DNA of 64,000 nucleotides from Carboxylicivirga sp. GTDB taxonomy: Bacteria; Bacteroidota; Bacteroidia; Bacteroidales; Marinilabiliaceae. A program made the position numbers and the translations under genes. The notes beneath the pieces were generated by a model, which was given only the letters and a program-made list of their open reading frames with translations, did no database searches and was not told where the DNA came from. Below, piece after piece: positions 6,819 to 15,028 of this stretch; the first letter of the stretch is position 1; each line of letters begins with the position of its first letter. The stretch spans positions 1 to 64,000 of the forward strand of contig JAOARW010000027.1 in the NCBI GenBank assembly GCA_025210475.1. The letters are read 5' to 3'.

Positions 6819-9683
6819 ATGATTAAAAGGGGTGTTTGTCTCATTAGTATTTGTTTGTTATTAATAATAACGTGTCAGGTCAATGCGCAGAAGGTAAAAG
6901 GACGAATTTATAGAAAGGGTTGGATTGATTTAAATAAGAATGGTAGTATGGATATTTATGAAAATCCATCAGCTGACATTGAGGATCGAATTCAAGATTT
7001 GCTGTCTCAAATGACCATGAATGAAAAGACAGTTCAAATGGTTACTTTATATGGTTATGGTCGCGTATTAAAAGATGATTTACCAACTCCTGAATGGGAA
7101 AATGAAATTTGGAAGGATGGGATTGGGGCTATTGATGAGCATCTTAATGGCTTTGTACAGTGGGGCAAAGCTCCTTCTGATAATGAACATTGCTGGCCAG
7201 CTTCTAAACACGCTAAAGCAATAAATAAAGTACAACGGTTTTTCATTGAGGATACAAGACTAGGTATACCAGTGGATTTTACCAATGAAGGTATTCGGGG
7301 AGTGGAAAACTTAATTGCGACTAATTTTCCTACCCAATTAGGGATTGGTCAGACATGGAACAGATCTTTGGTTCATAAGATAGGTGAAATAACAGGAAAA
7401 GAGGCACGCGTATTGGGCTATACAAATGTTTATGCCCCAATATTAGATGTGGGACGAGATCAGCGCTGGGGCCGGATGGAAGAAGTGTATGGAGAGTCAC
7501 CTTTTTTGGTTGCTGAACTGGGAATAGAAATGACAAAGGGATTACAAGAGGAAGGAAACGTTGCTGCAACTGCGAAACATTTTGCAATATATAGTGCTAA
7601 TAAAGGAGGAAGAGAAGGTCTGTCTAGAGTTGATCCTCAAATTTCATATCGCGAATCTGAGAATATACACTTATATCCTTTTAGAAGAGTTATCGAAGAA
7701 GCAAATATTATGGGTGTCATGAGTTCTTATAACGATTACGATGGAGTCCCAGTACAAGCCAGTTATTATTACCTAACTGAAAAACTAAGAAAAGAATATG
7801 GTTTTAAGGGTTACGTAGTATCAGATAGTGATGCGGTAATTTATTTATATAATAAGCATAAAACAGCCAAAGACTACAAGGAAGCTGTTCGCCAATCTGT
7901 AGAAGCAGGATTAAATGTACGTTGTACGTTTCGCAGCCCAAGTTCTTTTGTTCTGCCATTAAGAGAGTTGATAGAAGAAGGTGGCCTTTCACTTGAAACG
8001 ATCAATGAAAGAGTTGCAGATATTCTAAGAGTGAAATTTCAGATAGGGTTGTTTGATAATCCATATGTTGAGGATACCAAAAAAGCTGATCAAATAGTTA
8101 ATTGTGAAAAGCACAATGAAATTGCTTTACAAGTATCAAAAGAATCATTGGTTCTATTAAAAAATGAAGATGAACTTTTGCCATTAAATATTGATAAAAT
8201 CAAAAAGATTAGTGTGTGTGGACCCAATGCACATGATGCAAGTTATGCATTAACACATTATGGGCCTCTAGCTGTTGAAGTGACAACAGTGTTGGATGGT
8301 TTAAGAAATGAAGTTGGGGGTAAGTGTGAAATTGTTTATACAAAAGGTTGCGAGATTGTTGATGAAAATTGGCCTGATAGTGAATTGATATCAACGGTAT
8401 TAAATGAAAAAGAATTAAACGAAATTGAAAAGGCCAGGAAGGATGCGGCAGAGTCAGATGTTGCAATTGTAGTGGTTGGAGGATCTCAACGTACTTGTGG
8501 AGAGAATAAATCTCGGACAAGCTTAAACTTACCAGGCCACCAGTTAGACTTAATACAAGCAGTATATAGCACAGGAACTCCTACAGTGGTGATCGTAATA
8601 AGTGGTAGACCACTTAGTATCAACTGGACAGCTAAAAATATTCCTGCAATACTTCAGGCATTTTATCCAGGTTCAAAGGGAGGTGAAGCAATATCGGATG
8701 TTTTATTTGGAAAGTACAATCCAGGAGGAAAGCTAACTGTTACTTTTCCTAAAACAGTTGGACAAATACCTTTTAACTTCCCGGCAAAACCTAACTCACA
8801 AGTAAATGCATGGGGGCAAACTGGTTTAAAAGGGAAACGTTCTAGGGTAAATGACTGCATCTTTCCATTCGGATATGGTTTAAGCTATACATCCTTTAAA
8901 TATAGCAATTTACAAATCACACCGAAAGTTATAAGTACGAAGCAAAAAGTAAAAGTAAGTCTTGATGTGACTAATACTGGCGATGTAGCAGGCGATGAGA
9001 TTGTACAGCTTTATACTAATGATATTGTTAGTAGTGTTACAACTTATGAAAAGAATTTGAGAGGTTTTGAACGTATTCATTTAGAAACAGGAGAGACACA
9101 AAAGGTTGCTTTTGAATTATCACCTGATGATCTGATGTTGATTAATGAAAACAAAAAGCGGGTTGTTGAACAGGGAGAGTTTAAAGTGATGATTGGTGCA
9201 TCATCAGAAGATATTCGATTAAATGGAAAGTTTGAAGTTGTTGATATAGAAAATCTTGCTAAGATTTTAGAATCAAAATCCAAAATAAGTACATCTAATT
9301 TTATTAAAACAGAGCAGAGACAACAAGATGTATACAAATTGGTAGATGGAGATTGCAATATTGCCTGGAATGCTGGTGCTGGCAAAGCGGCTATTGATTT
9401 TGAGTTGATTGATAAAGCATTGCCTAAACAGTTAGGCATTTGCTGGGGAGTAAGTAAAAAGAAGCAATATAAATTTGAAATTCAACTCTCAGGAGGAGGT
9501 GGGCAATTTATAACTGTACATCAAGGAGTAGTGTCTTCAGATTCAAAAGGATTTGAGACATATTTATTCGAAGGATTTCCAGCCACTGATCTCAGATTAG
9601 TCTGCGAGTCTATTGTAAAAGATGAAAAGGTTGTAATAAACGAGATTAAATTAAAAGAGCTTAAGGGCATAAGTGTTGACTAA
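6819..9683 (+). CDS. glycoside hydrolase family 3, with C-terminal discoidin-like domain
   Basis: Exo-acting beta-glycosidase, probably periplasmic, removing a sugar from the non-reducing end of imported oligosaccharides. A signal peptide (about 1-23) precedes an EF-hand-like stretch DLNKNGSMDIYENP (37-50), the GH3 barrel with KHF (253-255) and GYVVSDSD, where Asp336 is the expected nucleophile, the GH3 C-terminal domain, and a fibronectin III-like domain. A further 120 residues or so (about 830-954; LVDGDCNIAWNAG) look like an F5/8 type C (discoidin/CBM32-like) module, which the paralogue at 26216 lacks. First gene of PUL-1, preceded by the predicted operator. GH3 substrates vary (glucose, xylose, GlcNAc), so the specificity is not assigned. 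Confidence 0.93.
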   Translation: MIKRGVCLISICLLLIITCQVNAQKVKGRIYRKGWIDLNKNGSMDIYENPSADIEDRIQDLLSQMTMNEKTVQMVTLYGYGRVLKDDLPTPEWENEIWKDGIGAIDEHLNGFVQWGKAPSDNEHCWPASKHAKAINKVQRFFIEDTRLGIPVDFTNEGIRGVENLIATNFPTQLGIGQTWNRSLVHKIGEITGKEARVLGYTNVYAPILDVGRDQRWGRMEEVYGESPFLVAELGIEMTKGLQEEGNVAATAKHFAIYSANKGGREGLSRVDPQISYRESENIHLYPFRRVIEEANIMGVMSSYNDYDGVPVQASYYYLTEKLRKEYGFKGYVVSDSDAVIYLYNKHKTAKDYKEAVRQSVEAGLNVRCTFRSPSSFVLPLRELIEEGGLSLETINERVADILRVKFQIGLFDNPYVEDTKKADQIVNCEKHNEIALQVSKESLVLLKNEDELLPLNIDKIKKISVCGPNAHDASYALTHYGPLAVEVTTVLDGLRNEVGGKCEIVYTKGCEIVDENWPDSELISTVLNEKELNEIEKARKDAAESDVAIVVVGGSQRTCGENKSRTSLNLPGHQLDLIQAVYSTGTPTVVIVISGRPLSINWTAKNIPAILQAFYPGSKGGEAISDVLFGKYNPGGKLTVTFPKTVGQIPFNFPAKPNSQVNAWGQTGLKGKRSRVNDCIFPFGYGLSYTSFKYSNLQITPKVISTKQKVKVSLDVTNTGDVAGDEIVQLYTNDIVSSVTTYEKNLRGFERIHLETGETQKVAFELSPDDLMLINENKKRVVEQGEFKVMIGASSEDIRLNGKFEVVDIENLAKILESKSKISTSNFIKTEQRQQDVYKLVDGDCNIAWNAGAGKAAIDFELIDKALPKQLGICWGVSKKKQYKFEIQLSGGGGQFITVHQGVVSSDSKGFETYLFEGFPATDLRLVCESIVKDEKVVINEIKLKELKGISVD

Positions 9684-9720
9684 TTATAGATTATAAATGC
9701 TAATTAAAAAATATGAAATT

Positions 9721-12700
9721 ATGAAAAATGACAGTCGGGTTTACATGTGGAAGCAATATTTGCTTTCTTGTTGTAGACTAAAGCTGAAAGTCGGAATGTT
9801 GACCTGTGTAGTATTACTATTGCATTCAATTAATGTTGGTGCAGTTAGATATGAAGATCGTATTTCTGATGAGAAGTTTATTGCGCAGCAAGATAAATTT
9901 TCAGTTTCGGGTATTGTTAAAGATGAAAATGGAGATCCAATTCCGGGTGTATCCGTGGTGTTGGATGGCACAACGGTTGGAACTGTAACAGGAATGAGTG
10001 GGGAATATCAACTTAGTTTGCCACAAAAAAACGGTGTGCTTGTTTTTTCATTCATTGGAATGGAGACTCAAAAGATAGAGCTAGGAACGGTTACTATAAT
10101 CAATATTCAAATGGAAAGTTCGGCATTTGATTTACAGGAAGTCGCTGTTGTTGCATATGGAACAAAAAAGAAGGTTACTATTACAGGTGCTGTTTCATCT
10201 GTGGGAACTGAGGAATTGACAAAAATGCCTTCGCCATCGGTTAATAATATGTTAGCGGGTTCGGTTTCTGGACTTTCCTCAGTACAGGTAAGTGGACAAC
10301 CCGGTGAAGATGCTGCTCAACTTTTTATTCGAGGGGTATCTACTTTAACATCCTCATCACCTCTCGTTTTAGTTGATGGTGTAGAACGGGGAATGTCACA
10401 GATTGATCCAAATGAAATTGCTGATATTACGGTATTAAAAGATGCATCTTCTACGGCTGTTTTTGGTGTACGAGGCGCAAACGGTGTAATATTAGTTACC
10501 ACAAGAAGAGGAAAGGAAGGTAAACCAAAAATCAGTTTTTCATCTACGTTTTCGTTGCAAGCACCTACTCGTTTAGGCAAGTATGCAAATGCAAAGGATT
10601 ACATGACGTATATGAATGAGGCTGACGTTAATGATGGTAGAGATCCTTCTTTTTCACAAGAGATATTGGATATCTACGATAATCCAAATCGTAATAAGTT
10701 AATCTATCCCGATACTGACTGGCAAGCATTGTTATATGATGATGTAGCACCACAGCACCAACACAACGTGAATATTTCAGGTGGTTCTAAGCGCGTAAGG
10801 TATTTTGCTTCTTTTGGTATGCTGAATCAGAAAGGTATATTCAATGGAAACGATGGTTTGGATTACGATGGTAATTTTTCTTATAAACGAAATAACTTAA
10901 GAGCTAACCTGGATATTGACGTCACAAAAACAACTTTGTTATCTGTGAATATCGGAGGTAGAATTGAAAAGAGAAATGAGCCTCAGGGATATGGCGATAA
11001 TTTCTTCAAGACAATACGCGAGGCGAATCCTTTAAGCCCAGGTTTGGTTGATGGTAAAAATATTCTGCCAAACAATTTCTATACTGTTGTTCCTCGTAGC
11101 GGCATGGATTTTTACAACCGGGGTGTTGATAATAGAACTACAAACGTTTTAAATATTGACTTCAAATTGAAACAGGATTTGGATTTTATTACTGACGGTT
11201 TAGATATCAGTTTAAAAGGTTCATACAACAGTAACTATTGGTACGAAAAAACGCGTACGATGTCTCGTCCATCATACATGCCGTGGATAAGAAAAGATGT
11301 ACCTTGGTTGCCTGAACCCGAGACAGAGGAGGAAGGTAATCAGGTAATTCTTATCAAAGATGGTGATTACGGAGAGGTAGATTATGATACCGATTCAGGC
11401 AAAGGAAGAGATTTTTATGTAGAAGCAGCATTGAACTATAAGCGTTCCTTTGGAGTGCACAATGTTAGTGGGCTATTGATGTATAATCAATCAAGATTAT
11501 ACTACCCCTACAATAAATACTATAACGTAAATTATGTGGATCTCCCTGAAGGATACGTTGGTCTAGTAACGCGAGCTACTTATGATTATAAAAGCAAATA
11601 TCTGCTCGATATTAATATGGGGTATAATGGTTCCGAAAAATTTCATCGAAAGCAGCGATATGGTTTATTCCCATCAGCTTCGGCTGGTTGGGTAGTTAGT
11701 GAAGAGAATTTTTTCGGTGATAGCAACGTTTTTTCTTTTATTAAATTAAGAGCTTCGTATGGAATTGTAGGAGCTGACAATATTGAACGATTCTTGTATT
11801 TGCCTGACTCATATGCTTTCGGTGGTGGATATAACTTCGGTGGCGTATCGAATGGAAATTGGGTTGATGGAGCTTATGAAGGTTCTATTAATAACAAAGA
11901 CGTTACATGGGAAACCGCCCACAAACAAAACTACGGTATTGATATGCGGATGTTTGATGCGAGATTCTCACTAGGAGTTGATGTGTTTAAGGAAAAACGT
12001 GACGACATCTTAATTCGGAGAAATACGTATCCGATATTTGTAGCTTATACCCCTCCTGCGGTAAACCAGGGTAGGGTAGATAATGAAGGTTTTGAATTCA
12101 ACCTTAAATGGAGCGAAAAAGTAAAGAACTTTAGATATACGATCGGTCTATTAGGTTCGTATGCAAAAAATACCGTTGTGTACAAAGATGAAGTACCAAA
12201 TCCTGACAATCCATGGACTCTTGCTACCGGTCATCCGCTAGGACAGCCATTTGGATATAAGTTCTTAGGATTCTATCAGGAAGGCATGCTAAACAACCAG
12301 GAAAAGGATGCTAAGATTTCGCAACCTGCTATACAGGAGGGTGATTGTGTTTATGCGGACTTAAATGGAGATGATGTAATTGATAAAAATGACAAAACAG
12401 CTATCGGATACCCTAATTATCCCGCTTGGTCAGGTGGATTAAATATTGATTTAGAGTATAAGAAATGGTCATTCACCATGAATTGGAGTGGAGCAACGCA
12501 TGTTTCACGTGTACTAGAAGATGTATTAACAATGCCGTTAGGATCAACTGGCGATCGTTCGTTGATGCAAAATCAATTTGATAATCGTTGGACACCTGAA
12601 ACAGCAGAAACAGCAACCTTGCCGCGAGCCACAATTAGTGGAGTCGCTGCTAATAGCAAGGCGTCATCATTATGGATTAAAGATGCAAGTTATGTGCGTT

Positions 12701-12903
12701 TAAGAAATATCAGGTTACAATACTCTATTGAGGGCGCATGGATGGATAAAATAGGTATGAAAAGCATGAAGGTTTATGCTATTGGTTATAACCTGTTGAC
12801 ATTTGATAAGTTAGGTGTTCTAGACCCAGAAATTAGAACACAAGGAAAACCAACTTATCCTATTATGAAGATGTATAGTTTAGGTGTTAACCTCTCTTTT
12901 TAA
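9721..12903 (+). CDS. SusC-family TonB-dependent outer membrane transporter (first pair)
   Basis: Imports oligosaccharides across the outer membrane, powered by TonB and capped by the adjacent SusD. From the ATG at 9721 (1060 aa; an ATG at 9697 would add 8 residues) there is a signal sequence, a CarboxypepD_reg-like domain (GIVKDENGDPIPGVSVVLDG), a TonB-box-like LQEVAVVAYG (about 138-147), the plug with FIRGVSTL, VLVDGVERG and VLKDASSTAVFGVRGANG, and a long beta-barrel ending in the aromatic terminus SLGVNLSF. It lies 37 bp after GH3 and 22 bp before SusD. Length and motifs are normal for the family. Confidence 0.95.
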   Translation: MKNDSRVYMWKQYLLSCCRLKLKVGMLTCVVLLLHSINVGAVRYEDRISDEKFIAQQDKFSVSGIVKDENGDPIPGVSVVLDGTTVGTVTGMSGEYQLSLPQKNGVLVFSFIGMETQKIELGTVTIINIQMESSAFDLQEVAVVAYGTKKKVTITGAVSSVGTEELTKMPSPSVNNMLAGSVSGLSSVQVSGQPGEDAAQLFIRGVSTLTSSSPLVLVDGVERGMSQIDPNEIADITVLKDASSTAVFGVRGANGVILVTTRRGKEGKPKISFSSTFSLQAPTRLGKYANAKDYMTYMNEADVNDGRDPSFSQEILDIYDNPNRNKLIYPDTDWQALLYDDVAPQHQHNVNISGGSKRVRYFASFGMLNQKGIFNGNDGLDYDGNFSYKRNNLRANLDIDVTKTTLLSVNIGGRIEKRNEPQGYGDNFFKTIREANPLSPGLVDGKNILPNNFYTVVPRSGMDFYNRGVDNRTTNVLNIDFKLKQDLDFITDGLDISLKGSYNSNYWYEKTRTMSRPSYMPWIRKDVPWLPEPETEEEGNQVILIKDGDYGEVDYDTDSGKGRDFYVEAALNYKRSFGVHNVSGLLMYNQSRLYYPYNKYYNVNYVDLPEGYVGLVTRATYDYKSKYLLDINMGYNGSEKFHRKQRYGLFPSASAGWVVSEENFFGDSNVFSFIKLRASYGIVGADNIERFLYLPDSYAFGGGYNFGGVSNGNWVDGAYEGSINNKDVTWETAHKQNYGIDMRMFDARFSLGVDVFKEKRDDILIRRNTYPIFVAYTPPAVNQGRVDNEGFEFNLKWSEKVKNFRYTIGLLGSYAKNTVVYKDEVPNPDNPWTLATGHPLGQPFGYKFLGFYQEGMLNNQEKDAKISQPAIQEGDCVYADLNGDDVIDKNDKTAIGYPNYPAWSGGLNIDLEYKKWSFTMNWSGATHVSRVLEDVLTMPLGSTGDRSLMQNQFDNRWTPETAETATLPRATISGVAANSKASSLWIKDASYVRLRNIRLQYSIEGAWMDKIGMKSMKVYAIGYNLLTFDKLGVLDPEIRTQGKPTYPIMKMYSLGVNLSF

Positions 12904-12925
12904 CGAATGAAATAAGTTTAAACAG

Positions 12926-14938
12926 ATGAAACGATTAATCAAAAATATACTTTTTATCTCAGGTGTTATTGCTTTATTAAGTACTAATGCTTGTGTTGAT
13001 GAGTTCATGGTTGGAGATGAATTTCTCGTCAAACAACCAAGTACTGATGTGACCGAGGATACCATATTTAATGATGCGGTATATGCAAGACAGTTCCTTT
13101 GGAATTCATATAAGTACATGTACTACGGTCTGGTTGATCCTACTAATCAATACCAGCGATTGGGCACAGAAAGTATAAATGTGTTAGGAGATGATTGTCA
13201 GAGCTTCTTAAACTGGGCAAACGGATCAGCATATTATTACCAGGGCTTTATGAATGCATCCAATGAAGGAAGCAATTCAAAATGTAATTATAGCAGAGCG
13301 CGTCGCTGGGACGGAATTCGTGCAGCCTGGGTATTTATTGAAAATGCAGAAAGGGTACCGAATTTTGATGATGGTGAAAAAGAACGTTTAGTTGCAGAAG
13401 CAAAAATGATTATTGCGTGTAATTACGCTGATATGTTCCGTCACTTCGGAGGACTGCCATTAGTTAAAAAGGCATATAGACCTGCTGATAACACAACAAT
13501 TGGTAGAGCCACACTAGAAGAAACGGTTAAATTCATTACTGACCTATGTGATGAAGCAGCAGAGAATTTACCATGGCAATTAGAGGAAGATGATATCAGT
13601 GTATGGGCCGGTCGTTTTACTGGCGCCGCAGCAAAAGGTCTTAAAACTAGAATTCTGTTGTACGCTGCTAGTCCATTATTTAACTCTGGTGATACCTGGA
13701 GCACTATATCTAATGAGTCAGTTACTAACTTACAAAGTACTTATGGAAACTACAATGCTAGTCGTTGGGATGATGTTGTTAAGGCATGTGAAGATTTCTT
13801 TAAAAGAAATGGTGGTTTGGCACCTAACTCTGGTATATACACTTTGCATCAGGATGCTGATTATCGATTAGCTTACAGAAATGCATATTTAAACAGAAGT
13901 AACAGCGGGATGTTAATTTCGACTCGCAGAAGCAATAAAGTGCCTTCTGTGTGGGATAAAAAGTATTTTCCTACTATGTGGGTGAGATGGCGTGGTCTTC
14001 AGCCTACTATTGAAGGTCTGAATGCATATCCAAAAGCAGATGGCTCACCATTCTTAAATGAAGATATGCCATGGAAAAAGTCTAATCCAGAGCAACAGGC
14101 TGAGCTTGACAATGGCACATATGTTGATCCTTTTGATAATCGTGATCCACGTTTATATGAAACATCTCATATTACTGGTAAGAGCTATTACTATGGTAGT
14201 AAATACGAAGGATATATGGGTGGTAAACACCGTAAAGATCGAGAAGATGGTTCTCAGATAAACGTAGCCAAAGGACCTGCTGTATCAGGATTTATGAACT
14301 ATAAGTTTACTCTTAATTTTAAAGATGAATATAATGGTAACACTATTCACTGGCCATATTTGCGATTAGCTGAAGTATACTTGACTTATGCCGAAGCTCT
14401 TGTTATGGTTGGTCGTGCCAATGAAGCTTATCAATGGGTTGATGCCGTTAGAGCGCGTGTCGGTTTAGCTGGTATTAAGGAAGCGAATCCAAATAAATTA
14501 GCAATTGATGTTACTCATCCAGATTTTAGTGTTGCAACTCCTTCTGATGAGTTCCTATTAAAAGAAATACTAAGAGAACGTAATTGTGAGTTTACTGCCG
14601 AAGATGTACGCTATTTTGATTTAGTGCGTTGGCGTTGTAAAGATGACTTCAAAAAACGCTTACACGGTCTGTTAATTTGGAGATATAAGAAGGAGAATGG
14701 AACAATCGTAGATGATGACGCCTCATTCGTCTTTAATGAGTTTCCAATGAATAAGAGATATCTGCAAGATGGAGAGCAGGGTAAGGAGCAAATTATTAAG
14801 ATATATCCTGAAAACAGAGATCATAGTATTTCTGAAGATCCGCACAGTGGAATGTGGGAGCCTAAGTGGTATCTTTCTGCATTTCCAACAGCTGAGTTAA
14901 ACAAGAATTATGGGCTAACACAAAACCCAGGTTGGTAG
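12926..14938 (+). CDS. SusD/RagB-family surface glycan-binding lipoprotein (first pair)
   Basis: Surface lipoprotein that closes over the SusC barrel and presents glycans for uptake. A signal peptide ends in a lipobox with Cys23 (STNACVDE). SusD hallmarks include an N-terminal FLVKQPSTDVTEDTIF, TPR-type helices (AEAKMIIACNYADMFRHFGGLPLV), the mid-region GLKTRILLYAASPLFN, and the C-terminal LRLAEVYLTYAEAL, then LREILRERNCEFTAEDVRYFDLVRW (residue order as in SusD_RagB), finishing NPGW. At 670 aa it is longer than many SusD proteins. It follows the first SusC by 22 bp. Confidence 0.95.
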   Translation: MKRLIKNILFISGVIALLSTNACVDEFMVGDEFLVKQPSTDVTEDTIFNDAVYARQFLWNSYKYMYYGLVDPTNQYQRLGTESINVLGDDCQSFLNWANGSAYYYQGFMNASNEGSNSKCNYSRARRWDGIRAAWVFIENAERVPNFDDGEKERLVAEAKMIIACNYADMFRHFGGLPLVKKAYRPADNTTIGRATLEETVKFITDLCDEAAENLPWQLEEDDISVWAGRFTGAAAKGLKTRILLYAASPLFNSGDTWSTISNESVTNLQSTYGNYNASRWDDVVKACEDFFKRNGGLAPNSGIYTLHQDADYRLAYRNAYLNRSNSGMLISTRRSNKVPSVWDKKYFPTMWVRWRGLQPTIEGLNAYPKADGSPFLNEDMPWKKSNPEQQAELDNGTYVDPFDNRDPRLYETSHITGKSYYYGSKYEGYMGGKHRKDREDGSQINVAKGPAVSGFMNYKFTLNFKDEYNGNTIHWPYLRLAEVYLTYAEALVMVGRANEAYQWVDAVRARVGLAGIKEANPNKLAIDVTHPDFSVATPSDEFLLKEILRERNCEFTAEDVRYFDLVRWRCKDDFKKRLHGLLIWRYKKENGTIVDDDASFVFNEFPMNKRYLQDGEQGKEQIIKIYPENRDHSISEDPHSGMWEPKWYLSAFPTAELNKNYGLTQNPGW

Positions 14939-15028
14939 TAGCGCCTGTGCAAGTATTTATCAAAGAGGTTTAGTTTACAAATCTCTATGGTACTTGACAG
15001 GAATATCGAAACTTAAAAATTGACGGAA

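Noticed and set aside
7055..9439. Several minus-strand frames of 60-120 codons opposite the first GH3 gene
   Set aside because: Antisense to a well-supported GH3 gene, with no start context or domain; shadow frames.
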